A DNA stretch of 64,000 nucleotides from Pelomonas sp. Root1237. GTDB lineage: Bacteria; Pseudomonadota; Gammaproteobacteria; Burkholderiales; Burkholderiaceae_C. Under the pieces are notes generated by a model. That model saw only the letters and a list, made by a program, of their open reading frames with translations, ran no database searches and was not told the origin of the DNA. The position numbers were made by a program, and so were the translations under genes. Positions 9,017-16,905 of the stretch are shown here, in pieces. The stretch lies in assembly GCF_001425055.1 (NCBI RefSeq), contig NZ_LMDK01000022.1, forward strand, positions 62,001-126,000, read 5' to 3'. Position 1 is the stretch's first letter; each line of letters begins with the position of its first letter.

Positions 9017-9565
9017 ATGCCGCTTCTTCTCATCATCGACATGCAGGTCGGCATGACCTGGCCCCAGTCCGGCGTGCGCAACAACCCGCAGGCCGAGGTG
9101 CAGATCGCCCGCCTGCTGGACGCCTGGCGCCGCGCCGGCGCACCCATCGTGCACGTTCGCCACATCTCCCGCACACTCGGATCGCCGTTCTGGCCGGGCC
9201 AGCCCGGCGCGAAGTTCCAGCCTGCCCTGGCGCCGCGCGACGACGAGCACGTCGTCGAGAAGAACGTGCCCGATGCCTTCACCCACAGTGGCCTGGAGCG
9301 CTGGCTGCATGCGCGCGGCCACCGCTCGCTGGTCATCGTCGGCGTCAGCACCAACAACTCGGTCGAGGCCACCGCACGCAGCGCCGGCAACCTGGGTTTT
9401 CAGACCCATGTGGTGGCCGACGCCTGCTTTGCCTTCGACCTGACCGACCTGCGCGGCGTGCGCCATGCGGCCGAGGAGGTGCACCAGATGGCGCTGGCCA
9501 ATCTGCAAAGCGATTACGCCACCGTCATCGACGCCGAGGCGGCCGCCGCGCTGCTGGCCCGCTGA
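9017..9565 (+). CDS. Isochorismatase-fold hydrolase with Ser in place of the catalytic Cys
   Basis: A 182-residue protein of the isochorismatase/cysteine hydrolase superfamily. Asp8 (LLIIDMQ) and Lys82 (VEKNVPDAF) of the usual triad are present. The third position, normally Cys, is Ser115 in GVSTNNSVEATAR. Isochorismatases proper also lack the cysteine, so hydrolysis of a vinyl ether or similar bond is possible; amidase activity is less likely. The gene ends 3 bp before the two-component regulator gene, so they may be co-transcribed. Substrate unknown. Confidence 0.85.
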   Translation: MPLLLIIDMQVGMTWPQSGVRNNPQAEVQIARLLDAWRRAGAPIVHVRHISRTLGSPFWPGQPGAKFQPALAPRDDEHVVEKNVPDAFTHSGLERWLHARGHRSLVIVGVSTNNSVEATARSAGNLGFQTHVVADACFAFDLTDLRGVRHAAEEVHQMALANLQSDYATVIDAEAAAALLAR

Positions 9566-9568
9566 ACC

Positions 9569-10246
9569 ATGCGCCTCCTGCTTGTCGAAGACGACCTCAT
9601 GATCGGCGAGAGCCTGCGCGAGGCTTTGCGCCGCCAGGGCTTCGCAGCTGATTGGGTGCGAGATGGCCAGGCCGCCGATGCGGTCTTGTCCAGCGGCGAA
9701 CGCTTTGACGCCGTGCTGCTGGACCTGGGCCTGCCCAAGCGAGGCGGCATCGACGTGCTGCGCTCGATGCGGGCGCGCGAGGACGCGACGCCGGTCATCG
9801 TGCTGACCGCCCGCGACGCGCTGACCGACAAGGTGGCCGGCCTGGACGCCGGTGCCGACGACTACCTCGTCAAACCCTTCGAGCTGGACGAACTGCTCGC
9901 CCGATTGCGCGCCGTCACGCGTCGCCATGGCGGCCGCACCGACACGGGCTTGCAGGTCGCCGATCTGCGCCTGGACCCCGCCACCCGCGAGGTCACGCGC
10001 GCCGGCAAACCCATCCTGCTGTCGGCCCGCGAGTTCGCGCTGCTGGAGGCGCTGCTGGAGCGGCCCGGCGCCATCGTGTCGCGCGCCCAGCTCGAGGACC
10101 GCCTCTACGGCTGGGGCGAGGAGCTGGAGAGCAACGCCATCAGCGTCTACATGCACCAGCTGCGCAAGAAGCTCGGCGCCGACCTGCTGCATACCGTGCG
10201 CGGGCTGGGCTACTACGCCGGCCCTGAAAAAGGTGGCGCGCCATGA
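9569..10246 (+). CDS. OmpR-family response regulator (QseB/TctD-like)
   Basis: A 225-residue regulator with a receiver domain (about residues 1-115; phosphoacceptor Asp52 in LLDLGLP, Thr80 and Lys102 in the switch and KPF motifs) and a C-terminal winged helix (about 128-218) ending with ISVYMHQLRKKLGADLLHTV. The group that includes QseB, PmrA and TctD shares this form. It overlaps the start of the kinase gene by 4 bp, so the two are translated together. Regulated genes are not apparent; the hydrolase immediately upstream is a possible operon member. Confidence 0.93.
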   Translation: MRLLLVEDDLMIGESLREALRRQGFAADWVRDGQAADAVLSSGERFDAVLLDLGLPKRGGIDVLRSMRAREDATPVIVLTARDALTDKVAGLDAGADDYLVKPFELDELLARLRAVTRRHGGRTDTGLQVADLRLDPATREVTRAGKPILLSAREFALLEALLERPGAIVSRAQLEDRLYGWGEELESNAISVYMHQLRKKLGADLLHTVRGLGYYAGPEKGGAP

Positions 10247-11559
10247 AGTGGCTGGGCACGCTGCGCGGCCGCCTCTTCGCGCTGTTGGCGGCACTTGGCG
10301 CGGTGACGGCCCTGGCCGTAGCCGGCGCCACCTATGTCAGCGTGCGCGCCGAGGCCGACGAGTTGTTCGATTACCAGTTGCGCCAGACGGCGCTGTCGCT
10401 GCGCGACCAGGGCCGCATCGCCGGCGACGAGGCCGCGGCGCTGGCCGACCCCAGCCTGGACTACCTCGTGCAGATCTGGTCCGTGCAGGGGCTGGAGATC
10501 TATTCCAGCCGGCCGCAGGGCATGACCGAGGCGCTGCCGGCGCGCGCGGTGCTGGGCTTTTCAAACCTGCACCTCGCCGGGCAGGACTGGCGCGTGTTCA
10601 GCGCGGCCACGCCGCAGCGCGTCGTGCAGGTCGCCCAGCCGCTGGCCGTGCGCCAGAAGCTCGCCGCACTGGCGGCCCTGCGCAGTGTCGTACCGCTGGC
10701 AGTGGCCCTGCCGCTGGTGGCGGCGGCCGTCTGGTGGCTGCTCGGCGTGTCACTCGCGCCACTGGCGCGCGTCACCCGCGCGGCCCAGGCCGGCGGTGCC
10801 AACGCGTTGCACCCGCTGCCCACCGCCGGCCTGCCCGGTGAAGTGGCGCCGCTGGTCGACGCCTTCAACGACCTGCTCGGGCGGCTGTCGTCCGCCTTCG
10901 ACGCCCAGCGCAGCTTTGTCGCTGACGCCGCCCATGAGCTGCGCTCGCCGCTGACCGCGCTGAAGCTCCAGCTCGGCTTGCTACGCGATGCGGCGCCGGG
11001 CGAGGAGCAGGACGCTGCAATAGCCCGCCTGCGCGGCGGCATCGACCGCGCGGTCCATCTCGTCGAGCAGCTGCTGGCCCTGGCCCGCGCCGAGCCCGGT
11101 GCCGCGGCGGCCGAGTTGCCGCTGGACCTCGCCGACCTGGCCCGCCAGGCCGTGGCCGATGTGCAGCCGCTGGCCGACAAGGCCGACGTGACGCTGGCCC
11201 TGACCGCCCCCGACCCGCTGCCGCTGACCGGCGACCCCCAGGCCCTGCGCGGCGCCCTGCGCAACCTCATCGACAACGCCGTGAAGTACGGCGCCCGAAC
11301 GGTGCAGGTGAGCGCGCTGCGCGGCTCGCGTGGCGCACCGCTGCTGCGTGTGGACGACGACGGCCCCGGCATCCCGGCCGACCAGCGCGAGCGCGTCTTC
11401 GATCGCTTCCAGCGCGGCGAAGGCGCGACGGTTGAAGGCAGCGGGCTGGGTTTGGCCATCGTGCAGGCGGCGGCGCGGCAGCAGGGCGCCAGCATCAGCC
11501 TGGACGCATCACCACTCGGCGGGCTGCGTGCGGAGCTGGCCTGGCCGGCCACGTCATGA
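10243..11559 (+). CDS. Sensor histidine kinase paired with the OmpR-type regulator
   Basis: A 438-residue inner-membrane kinase. One helix lies at about residues 9-32 and another at about 145-168, enclosing a periplasmic sensor of roughly 110 residues. HAMP-like sequence follows, then the dimerisation/phosphoacceptor helix FVADAAHELRSPLTALKLQL with His231, and an ATPase domain with NLIDNAVKYG, DDDGPGIP, FDRF and GSGLGLAIV. The architecture matches QseC/TctE kinases. The 3' end overlaps the convergent transporter gene by 6 bp. The stimulus is unknown. Confidence 0.93.
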   Translation: MKWLGTLRGRLFALLAALGAVTALAVAGATYVSVRAEADELFDYQLRQTALSLRDQGRIAGDEAAALADPSLDYLVQIWSVQGLEIYSSRPQGMTEALPARAVLGFSNLHLAGQDWRVFSAATPQRVVQVAQPLAVRQKLAALAALRSVVPLAVALPLVAAAVWWLLGVSLAPLARVTRAAQAGGANALHPLPTAGLPGEVAPLVDAFNDLLGRLSSAFDAQRSFVADAAHELRSPLTALKLQLGLLRDAAPGEEQDAAIARLRGGIDRAVHLVEQLLALARAEPGAAAAELPLDLADLARQAVADVQPLADKADVTLALTAPDPLPLTGDPQALRGALRNLIDNAVKYGARTVQVSALRGSRGAPLLRVDDDGPGIPADQRERVFDRFQRGEGATVEGSGLGLAIVQAAARQQGASISLDASPLGGLRAELAWPATS

Positions 11560-12549
11560 CAACAGCCTGCCGCTGAGCGCCAGCCACACGGTGCGCACCG
11601 TGAGGACCGCGAGCGCCATGCTCAGCAGGCCCAGCAGCACGATGGCGATGACCCAGAGCGGCGCGCTGTCGCGGAACTGCGCGTACTTCAACGCTGCGTT
11701 GACCAGCGCGGCCAACGGGAAGCCGATCACCCACCAGCCCAGCGAGAAGCTGGCGCCGCGGCGGAACACCTTGGGCACGATGACAACGAACATGAACAGC
11801 GCGAAGTAGAAGAGCAGCGCGGCGAAACGGTCGACGCCGCCCACGAGGTTGACGTACGCCAGAAAGCCCACGGCAAAAGGCGCCATCAGGATCATCAGCG
11901 ACGGCGTCATGGCGGGCGCCAGCGGGTCGCGGTGCACGAGGCGGCTGAAGATCAGCAGGTAGAGCAGCACCGCCAGCACGGCGCCCACGGCACCGGCCAT
12001 CAGGTTGACCTCCGGCGCCCAGGCCATGGGCATGTGGCTGCCGGTCAGGGGGATGTCCAGCGTGGCCACGCCCGGCATCAGCGAGGCCGGCAGCGCGTGA
12101 GACGCGTCCACGCTGCCCTTGAGCAGGCGGGAGGTCGACACCCCTGCGAGGGCGAGCGTTGCCAGCACTCCGACCGTCCAGATAACGCTGGCGGCAGGCG
12201 TGCTGTACCGCTCGACAACCGCCGCCACCAGCAGCACCGCGATGACGACGGTGCCGAAGAAGTTGCCGGACACGGGGTGATGGAACTCCGCGTGCACGGC
12301 TTGGCGGTGCCAGGCCAGCTTGGCCAGATAGCCCAGCGACAACAACACGAACACGCCCACGGCAAAGGCGGCTATGGCCTCACCCACCCACACCGGCACG
12401 CCCAGGCTGATGTGCGCCAGCCGCCATGCAAGTGCCAGCCCCGACAGGCCCATGACCGAACCGAACAGGCTGACGGGCAGGTCGCGCACGGAGCTTGCCG
12501 GGCGCGTTTCAAAAGTGGGGGAGGCTGGGCCGATGGGTTGGGTTTGCAT
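11554..12549 (-). CDS. TehA/SLAC1-family membrane channel or exporter
   Basis: A 331-residue integral membrane protein with about ten hydrophobic helices, of the TehA/SLAC1/Mae1 (TDT) superfamily of anion channels and C4-dicarboxylate or tellurite exporters. Matching features include the basic N-terminus, LPVSLFGSVMGLSGLALAWR, LWR-like repeats and the late SLGWWVIGFPLAAL helix. The ATG at 12549 has AGAAGG about 7 bp upstream. Longer forms reaching 12861 run antisense through the regulator gene. It diverges from a GlxA-type AraC regulator that probably controls it. Substrate not determinable. Confidence 0.88.
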   Translation of the reverse strand: MQTQPIGPASPTFETRPASSVRDLPVSLFGSVMGLSGLALAWRLAHISLGVPVWVGEAIAAFAVGVFVLLSLGYLAKLAWHRQAVHAEFHHPVSGNFFGTVVIAVLLVAAVVERYSTPAASVIWTVGVLATLALAGVSTSRLLKGSVDASHALPASLMPGVATLDIPLTGSHMPMAWAPEVNLMAGAVGAVLAVLLYLLIFSRLVHRDPLAPAMTPSLMILMAPFAVGFLAYVNLVGGVDRFAALLFYFALFMFVVIVPKVFRRGASFSLGWWVIGFPLAALVNAALKYAQFRDSAPLWVIAIVLLGLLSMALAVLTVRTVWLALSGRLLS

Positions 12550-12579
12550 GATGAGCCTTCTGGCGCAATTTGCCGGTGT

Positions 12580-12638
12580 CGACATTTTCTGCCAGACTCG
12601 TTTGGGCGTCTTCGCCAACGTGCGACGTTTTCTGCCAG
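12580..12638. promoter_or_regulatory. Long direct repeats between tehA-like and araC-like genes
   Basis: CGACATTTTCTGCCAG (12580-12595) and CGACGTTTTCTGCCAG (12623-12638) differ at one of 16 bases and are 43 bp apart, about four helical turns on the same face. A third partial copy, TTCTCTGCCAT, follows at 12648-12658. Direct repeats are the usual form of AraC-family sites. They lie just upstream of the transporter gene and 29 bp before the regulator gene, so they fit control of both promoters. Confidence 0.65.
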
Positions 12639-12666
12639 TCATCGGACCTTCTCTGCCATCCCCGCC

Positions 12667-13623
12667 ATGCGCGTCGCCATCCTCGCCTTCCCCCGCTTCC
12701 AGCTGCTCGACGTCGCCGGGCCTGCCGATGTCTTCGTCGAGGCCTCGCGCCAGCTCAAGGACCCCAGGGCCTATCAGGTACAGCTGATCTCCAGCGAGGC
12801 CGGCCTGCTCACCAGCAGCAGCGGCCTGCGCCTGGCCGTGGATGCGACGGTGGCGACGCATCGCGGGCGCATCGACACCCTGCTCGTGGCTGGCAGCCCC
12901 ACCATCGAAGACATGGCGAGCGACGGGCCATTGCAGGACTGGCTGCGGCGCCTGTCGCGCACGGTGCGGCGCTACGGCTCAGTCTGCACCGGCGCCTTCG
13001 TGCTGGCGGCCACGGGTCTGCTCGACGGCAAGCGCGTCGCGACCCACTGGAACGCCGCGGCACGCCTGGCGGCCGCCTACCCCGAGGCCTGCGTCGAGGC
13101 GGACGCCATCTACGTGAAGGACGGCAAGCTGTTCACTTCCGCCGGCGTGACCGCGGGCATGGACCTCGCGCTCGCGATGGTGGAGGAAGACCACGGCCGC
13201 GACCTCGCGCTGCGCGTGGCGCGCGAGCTGGTGATGTTCCTCAAGCGGCCCGGCGGCCAGAGCCAGTTCAGCGCCCACCTGGCCGCGCAGACGTCCGAGC
13301 GATCCAGCGTGCGCGACGTGCAGGACTATGTGCTGGCCCACCTGAAGGCCGACCTTTCAGTGCCCGCGCTGGCCGCGCGCGCCGGCATGAGCGAGCGCAG
13401 CTTTGCACGCACCTTCCGCAGCGAGGCCGGCACCACACCCGCGGCCTTTGTCGACCATGCCCGCATCGATGCCGCCCGCCGCCTGGCCGAGGAGTCGGAC
13501 CTGCCGGCCAAGCGGCTGGCGGATGCGGTGGGGTATGCGAATGCGGACGGCTTCAGGCGGGCGTTTGCGCGGCGGTTGGGGGTCAGCCTGGCGGAGTACC
13601 GCAGGCGGTTTGCGAAGTCCTGA
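12667..13623 (+). CDS. GlxA-type transcriptional regulator (DJ-1/PfpI-like plus AraC domains)
   Basis: A 318-residue regulator. Residues about 1-190 form a DJ-1/PfpI-like (GATase1) fold: FPRFQLLDVAGPADVF, then YGSVCTGAFVLAATGLLDGK with the nucleophile-position Cys, and ATHWN. Residues about 215-318 carry two AraC helix-turn-helices (LSVPALAARAGMSERSFART and RLADAVGYANADGFRRAFAR). This is the GlxA/FtrA layout. It diverges from the transporter gene and faces direct repeats that are likely its own sites. The ATG at 12667 starts the fold directly. The effector is unknown. Confidence 0.92.
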   Translation: MRVAILAFPRFQLLDVAGPADVFVEASRQLKDPRAYQVQLISSEAGLLTSSSGLRLAVDATVATHRGRIDTLLVAGSPTIEDMASDGPLQDWLRRLSRTVRRYGSVCTGAFVLAATGLLDGKRVATHWNAAARLAAAYPEACVEADAIYVKDGKLFTSAGVTAGMDLALAMVEEDHGRDLALRVARELVMFLKRPGGQSQFSAHLAAQTSERSSVRDVQDYVLAHLKADLSVPALAARAGMSERSFARTFRSEAGTTPAAFVDHARIDAARRLAEESDLPAKRLADAVGYANADGFRRAFARRLGVSLAEYRRRFAKS

Positions 13624-13693
13624 CCGACGCCAAGGGCGTGCGGCTCAGGACTAAGGAGCTGGCGCCCGCTTTGCAGCGACTGCCGTCATCCGC

Positions 13694-13731
13694 GGCAGGT
13701 CGCCGGGTTCACGGTCTTGGACAGGAAGCAG
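13694..13731. repeat. Dispersed intergenic repeat fragment, copy 1
   Basis: This stretch resembles 18150-18187: both contain a (G/C)CAGGT(C/T)GCC(G/A)GGTTCACG core followed by a variant of GGACA-GAA-CAG. By eye about four bases in five agree. It lies in the 274-bp gap between the AraC-type regulator and the convergent LysR gene, which otherwise holds no convincing gene. Confidence 0.45.
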
Positions 13732-13897
13732 TCGTCGAGTCACCTGTCGACATGGCAGCAGCAACGACCGCTTTCGAGCGGCGAGGGTGCGCCACACGCA
13801 CCTCACCCCGACATCTCTGCAGCGGAAGCTGCAAGCAACCGTCCGATCGCTCAAGCGTCATCTGGGTATCCCTGAAAGAGCCTTCCTGGCGAAGTCA

Positions 13898-14815
13898 TCA
13901 GGGCAGTTCCCGCAAGTTCTCCCAGGACCGCTTCAAGTGGTCAATGAACCACCTGCCCGCGGGCCCGGGCGGTTCGGAAGCCGGGTGATACGCGGACATG
14001 GTCAACATGAAGCCCGTCCGCGGCATGTCGTCCACATCGAGGACAACCAGGGTGCCGTCAGCGATGTCCTTCTCGACCATGTGCAGTGGCATGCCGCCCC
14101 AGCCGACGCAGTCCTTCAGGAAGGCGTACTTGGTCGACAGATCGGCTAGGCGCCAGGTCGACGGCGACACCACGCCGTAGTCGCGTCCTGCCATCAGGTC
14201 TGATCGGTCGGTGAGCACCAGCTGGACGTGCTTCGCAAGCTCGCTCCGGGGAATCCGATCTGCCCATGCCGCGAGCGGATGGTTCGCCGCGGCGACCGAT
14301 ACCAGGGGCAATTCGCCCAAGCGTTCGCTCACCAGCGACGGGAACGTCACAGCCGGCAAGGTCGAGAGAATGCCCAAACTGCACCGCCCATCCAGCACGG
14401 GCTGGTAAGCCGCTCCCAGGCCCTCCACGAACAGGCGCAACGGCGTAAGAGGGAATTGGCTCGCAAATGCCTTTGCGGCAGCGCTGACGAGCGCAGTGGG
14501 GAAGAACACGTCAACCACCACCGAGAGCTCGGTCTCCTGGCCTGCCGCCATCAGCTTGGCTCGGGCCTTCAGCGTGTCCACACCAGACACGATGTTGCGG
14601 GCGTCGGCCAGCAGAAGCACACCCTCCGCGGTGAGCTTCGGAAACCGGCCTGAGCGGTCGAAGAGCACCACGCCGATTTGCTGCTCCAACCCGCTGACCC
14701 AGCCGCTCACCGCTGACTGCACGCGGTTGAGCTTGCGTGCGGCGGCGGAAAAGCTGCCCTCGTCCACCGCGGCGATGAACGTCCTGAGCTGGTCCAAGGA
14801 AACGCCGTCGAGCAA
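13898..14815 (-). CDS. LysR-family regulator diverging from the YceI/azoreductase genes
   Basis: A 305-residue LysR-type regulator with the N-terminal winged helix (SLDQLRTFIAAVDEGSFSAAARKLNRVQSAVSGWV) and an effector domain from about residue 90. The start is a TTG at 14815: it begins the conserved N-terminus and has GGAAGGAG about 7 bp upstream. No in-frame ATG gives a complete DNA-binding domain. It diverges from the yceI-azoR operon, the usual arrangement for a regulator of the neighbouring genes. An azoreductase target suggests quinone, azo or oxidative stress as signal (inference). Confidence 0.92.
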   Translation of the reverse strand: MLDGVSLDQLRTFIAAVDEGSFSAAARKLNRVQSAVSGWVSGLEQQIGVVLFDRSGRFPKLTAEGVLLLADARNIVSGVDTLKARAKLMAAGQETELSVVVDVFFPTALVSAAAKAFASQFPLTPLRLFVEGLGAAYQPVLDGRCSLGILSTLPAVTFPSLVSERLGELPLVSVAAANHPLAAWADRIPRSELAKHVQLVLTDRSDLMAGRDYGVVSPSTWRLADLSTKYAFLKDCVGWGGMPLHMVEKDIADGTLVVLDVDDMPRTGFMLTMSAYHPASEPPGPAGRWFIDHLKRSWENLRELP

Positions 14816-14861
14816 TTGAGACTCCTTCCATCTCTTAAACAGATGGATCGAATCTCAATAT

Positions 14862-14887
14862 ACCGGCTTCTCAGAATGGAAGCCGGT
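14862..14887. promoter_or_regulatory. Inverted repeat in the LysR/yceI divergent promoter region
   Basis: ACCGGCTTC (14862-14870) and GAAGCCGGT (14879-14887) form a perfect 9-bp inverted repeat with an 8-bp spacer in the 181-bp region between the divergent genes. It could be the LysR operator. The lack of a following T-run argues against a terminator. Confidence 0.5.
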
Positions 14888-14996
14888 CTCCATCATTCGT
14901 TCCCATGCAGCCATCGCTGCAAAGGATAGGAGGCAGCAGGGACCCATCTCTGTTTTAGCCCCAGTTTCTGCAAGCCACCCTCAAAGGACCCGTCCC

Positions 14997-15575
14997 ATGC
15001 GCAAGACCCTCATCGCGGCCGCACTGGCCGCCGCCACCGCACTCGTCGGCACTGCTCACGCGGAAGTCGCAACCTACAGCATCGACCCCACGCACACCTA
15101 CGTGACCTTCGAGGTCACCCACTTCGGCACTTCGACCAACCGCGGTCGGTTCGACAAGAAGGAAGGAACCGTTCAACTCGACAAGGCGGCCAAGACCGGC
15201 AAGGTCGAACTGACGCTCGAGACCGGCTCCATCAGCACCGGTACGGCCGCGTTCGACCAGCACCTGCAGAGCGACAACTTCCTCAACGCCGCCGCGTTCC
15301 CGACGGCCAAGTTCGCCGCCAGCACGTTCAGCTTCAACGGCGACAAGGTCAGCGAAGTCGCGGGGCAACTCACGCTGCTGGGCAAGACCCTCCCCGTCGT
15401 GCTGAAGGCCTCCAACTTCAACTGCTACACGAACCCCATCCTCAAGCGCGAGGTGTGCGGCGGCGACTTCGAGACCACGATTCAGCGCAGCCAATGGGGC
15501 ATCGGCTGGGGCATCAACTATGGCATCCCCGACACCGTGAAGCTCGCCGTGCAGGTCGAAGCCGTCAAGCAGTAA
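14997..15575 (+). CDS. YceI-family periplasmic lipid-binding protein
   Basis: A 192-residue exported protein with a signal peptide of about 22 residues (ending GTAHA). The mature part begins TYSIDPTHTYVTFEVTHFGTS, the classic YceI opening, and continues with the lipocalin-like barrel segments FDQHLQSDNFLNAAAFPTAKF and QLTLLGKTLPVVL. Members bind isoprenoid chains such as polyprenyl or quinone molecules. Here it leads an operon with an azoreductase, a reductase and a pirin, and is probably under the divergent LysR regulator. Confidence 0.93.
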   Translation: MRKTLIAAALAAATALVGTAHAEVATYSIDPTHTYVTFEVTHFGTSTNRGRFDKKEGTVQLDKAAKTGKVELTLETGSISTGTAAFDQHLQSDNFLNAAAFPTAKFAASTFSFNGDKVSEVAGQLTLLGKTLPVVLKASNFNCYTNPILKREVCGGDFETTIQRSQWGIGWGINYGIPDTVKLAVQVEAVKQ

Positions 15576-15614
15576 GCCCGCTGCGAACCACTCCCACCCA
15601 CTTCGAGACCCAAC

Positions 15615-16223
15615 ATGCAACTCCTTCATCTTGACTCCAGCGCCCTCGGCGCCGCGTCCGTCAGCCGCCAGCTGACTGCTGAAATCGTCGCCCGCCAAAA
15701 GGCGCTTCACCTGGACATCCGGGTGACCTATCGGGACCTTGCAGCCGACCCCGCCTTGCACCTCACCGGCGCTCATATGGCCGCACGCATGGGTGCTACC
15801 AGCGACGACGCCACCATCAACGCCGACCTGGTCAAGGGCAACGCCTACATGGACGAACTGCTCGCCGCAGACGTCCTCGTCATCGGCGCACCCATGTACA
15901 ACCTGTCGATTCCGACGCCGCTCAAGGCCTGGATCGACCGCGTCGCCGTGGCCGGCAAGACCTTCCAGTACACCGCGACCGGGCCGCAAGGGCTGCTCAA
16001 GGGCAAGAAGGCCTTCATCGCATCGGCGCGGGGCGGCGTCTACTCGGCCGGCAGCCCGGCTGCTGCGCTTGAGCACCAGGAAAGCTACCTCATCGGCCTG
16101 CTGGCCTTCCTCGGTGTGACCGACGTGAAGGTCGTGCGCGCCGAAGGCATCGCGTTCGGGCCGCAAGCCAAGGACGCTGCCATCGCGAAGGCCCTCCAAG
16201 ACATCGAGGCGATTGCGGCCTGA
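15615..16223 (+). CDS. azoR: FMN-dependent NADH:quinone oxidoreductase/azoreductase
   Basis: A 202-residue flavodoxin-fold enzyme of the AzoR family, which reduces quinones and azo compounds by two electrons using NADH and FMN. Signatures are LLHLDSSALG at the N-terminus, PMYNLSIPTPLKAWIDRV for the FMN and dimer region, GKTFQYTATGPQGLLKGKKA, and SARGGVYS. The length is standard. It lies 39 bp after yceI in the same direction. Combined with the neighbouring reductase and pirin it suggests a response to electrophiles or quinones. Confidence 0.92.
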   Translation: MQLLHLDSSALGAASVSRQLTAEIVARQKALHLDIRVTYRDLAADPALHLTGAHMAARMGATSDDATINADLVKGNAYMDELLAADVLVIGAPMYNLSIPTPLKAWIDRVAVAGKTFQYTATGPQGLLKGKKAFIASARGGVYSAGSPAAALEHQESYLIGLLAFLGVTDVKVVRAEGIAFGPQAKDAAIAKALQDIEAIAA

Positions 16224-16269
16224 AGGGCACGCGCTTCGCACATCTCAAACCCCCATCGAAAGAATCATC

Positions 16270-16860
16270 ATGACCTCCTACTCCATCATCGGTTCCGGCA
16301 ACGTCGGCACCGCCCTGGCCCGTCACTTCGCCCGCAGCGGCATTTCCGTTCGGATCGCCAACACGCGCGGCCCCGAGTCCATTGCATCGCTTGCCGCTGA
16401 ACTTGGCGACAAGGTGGTTCCCGTCGCGTTGCAGGACGCTCTTGCGGCCGACGTCGTCATCCTGGCTGTTCCGTTCCGTGCTCACGCAGCGGTCGGCGGA
16501 GCCCTCTCGAACTGGTCTGGCAAGGTCGTTGTAGACGCGATGAACACCTACGGCATCTCGCCGGAAGAGTTGAAGGGGCAGGCTTCCACGGACGTGGTGG
16601 CTGCCGCTTTCCCAGGCGCGAAGGTGGTCAAGACGCTGAACCAGCTGCCGGCCAAGCTGCTCGCGCAAGACCCTGCGGTCAACGGTGGTCGGCGTGTCAT
16701 GTTCGTGTCGAGCAACGACGCCGGCGCTGAGGCGGCGATGGCCAAGCTGGTCGCGGACCTGGGCTTCGCGCCGGTCCCTCTGGGCAAGGCGAACGAGGGC
16801 GGGCTGCTGATCGGTATGGGCGGGCCGCTGATCCTGCAGAACCTCATCAAGCTGAGCTGA
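16270..16860 (+). CDS. NADP-binding reductase of the F420-dependent NADP oxidoreductase-like family
   Basis: A 196-residue Rossmann protein beginning with SIIGSGNVGTALARHFARSG (motif GSGNVG at residues 8-13). It continues with an NTR segment for the adenosine phosphate (IANTRGPES), DVVILAVPF, VVVDAMNTYG and VKTLNQLPA. It matches the NADPH-dependent reductase branch related to F420-dependent NADP oxidoreductases; such proteins occur in organisms without F420. The ATG at 16270 is 46 bp after azoR. It probably belongs to the same transcript. The true substrate is unknown. Confidence 0.85.
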   Translation: MTSYSIIGSGNVGTALARHFARSGISVRIANTRGPESIASLAAELGDKVVPVALQDALAADVVILAVPFRAHAAVGGALSNWSGKVVVDAMNTYGISPEELKGQASTDVVAAAFPGAKVVKTLNQLPAKLLAQDPAVNGGRRVMFVSSNDAGAEAAMAKLVADLGFAPVPLGKANEGGLLIGMGGPLILQNLIKLS

Positions 16861-16905
16861 CTGCCGCCCACGGGTGGCTCACCCACTGCTCTCTTCGGAT
16901 TGTTC

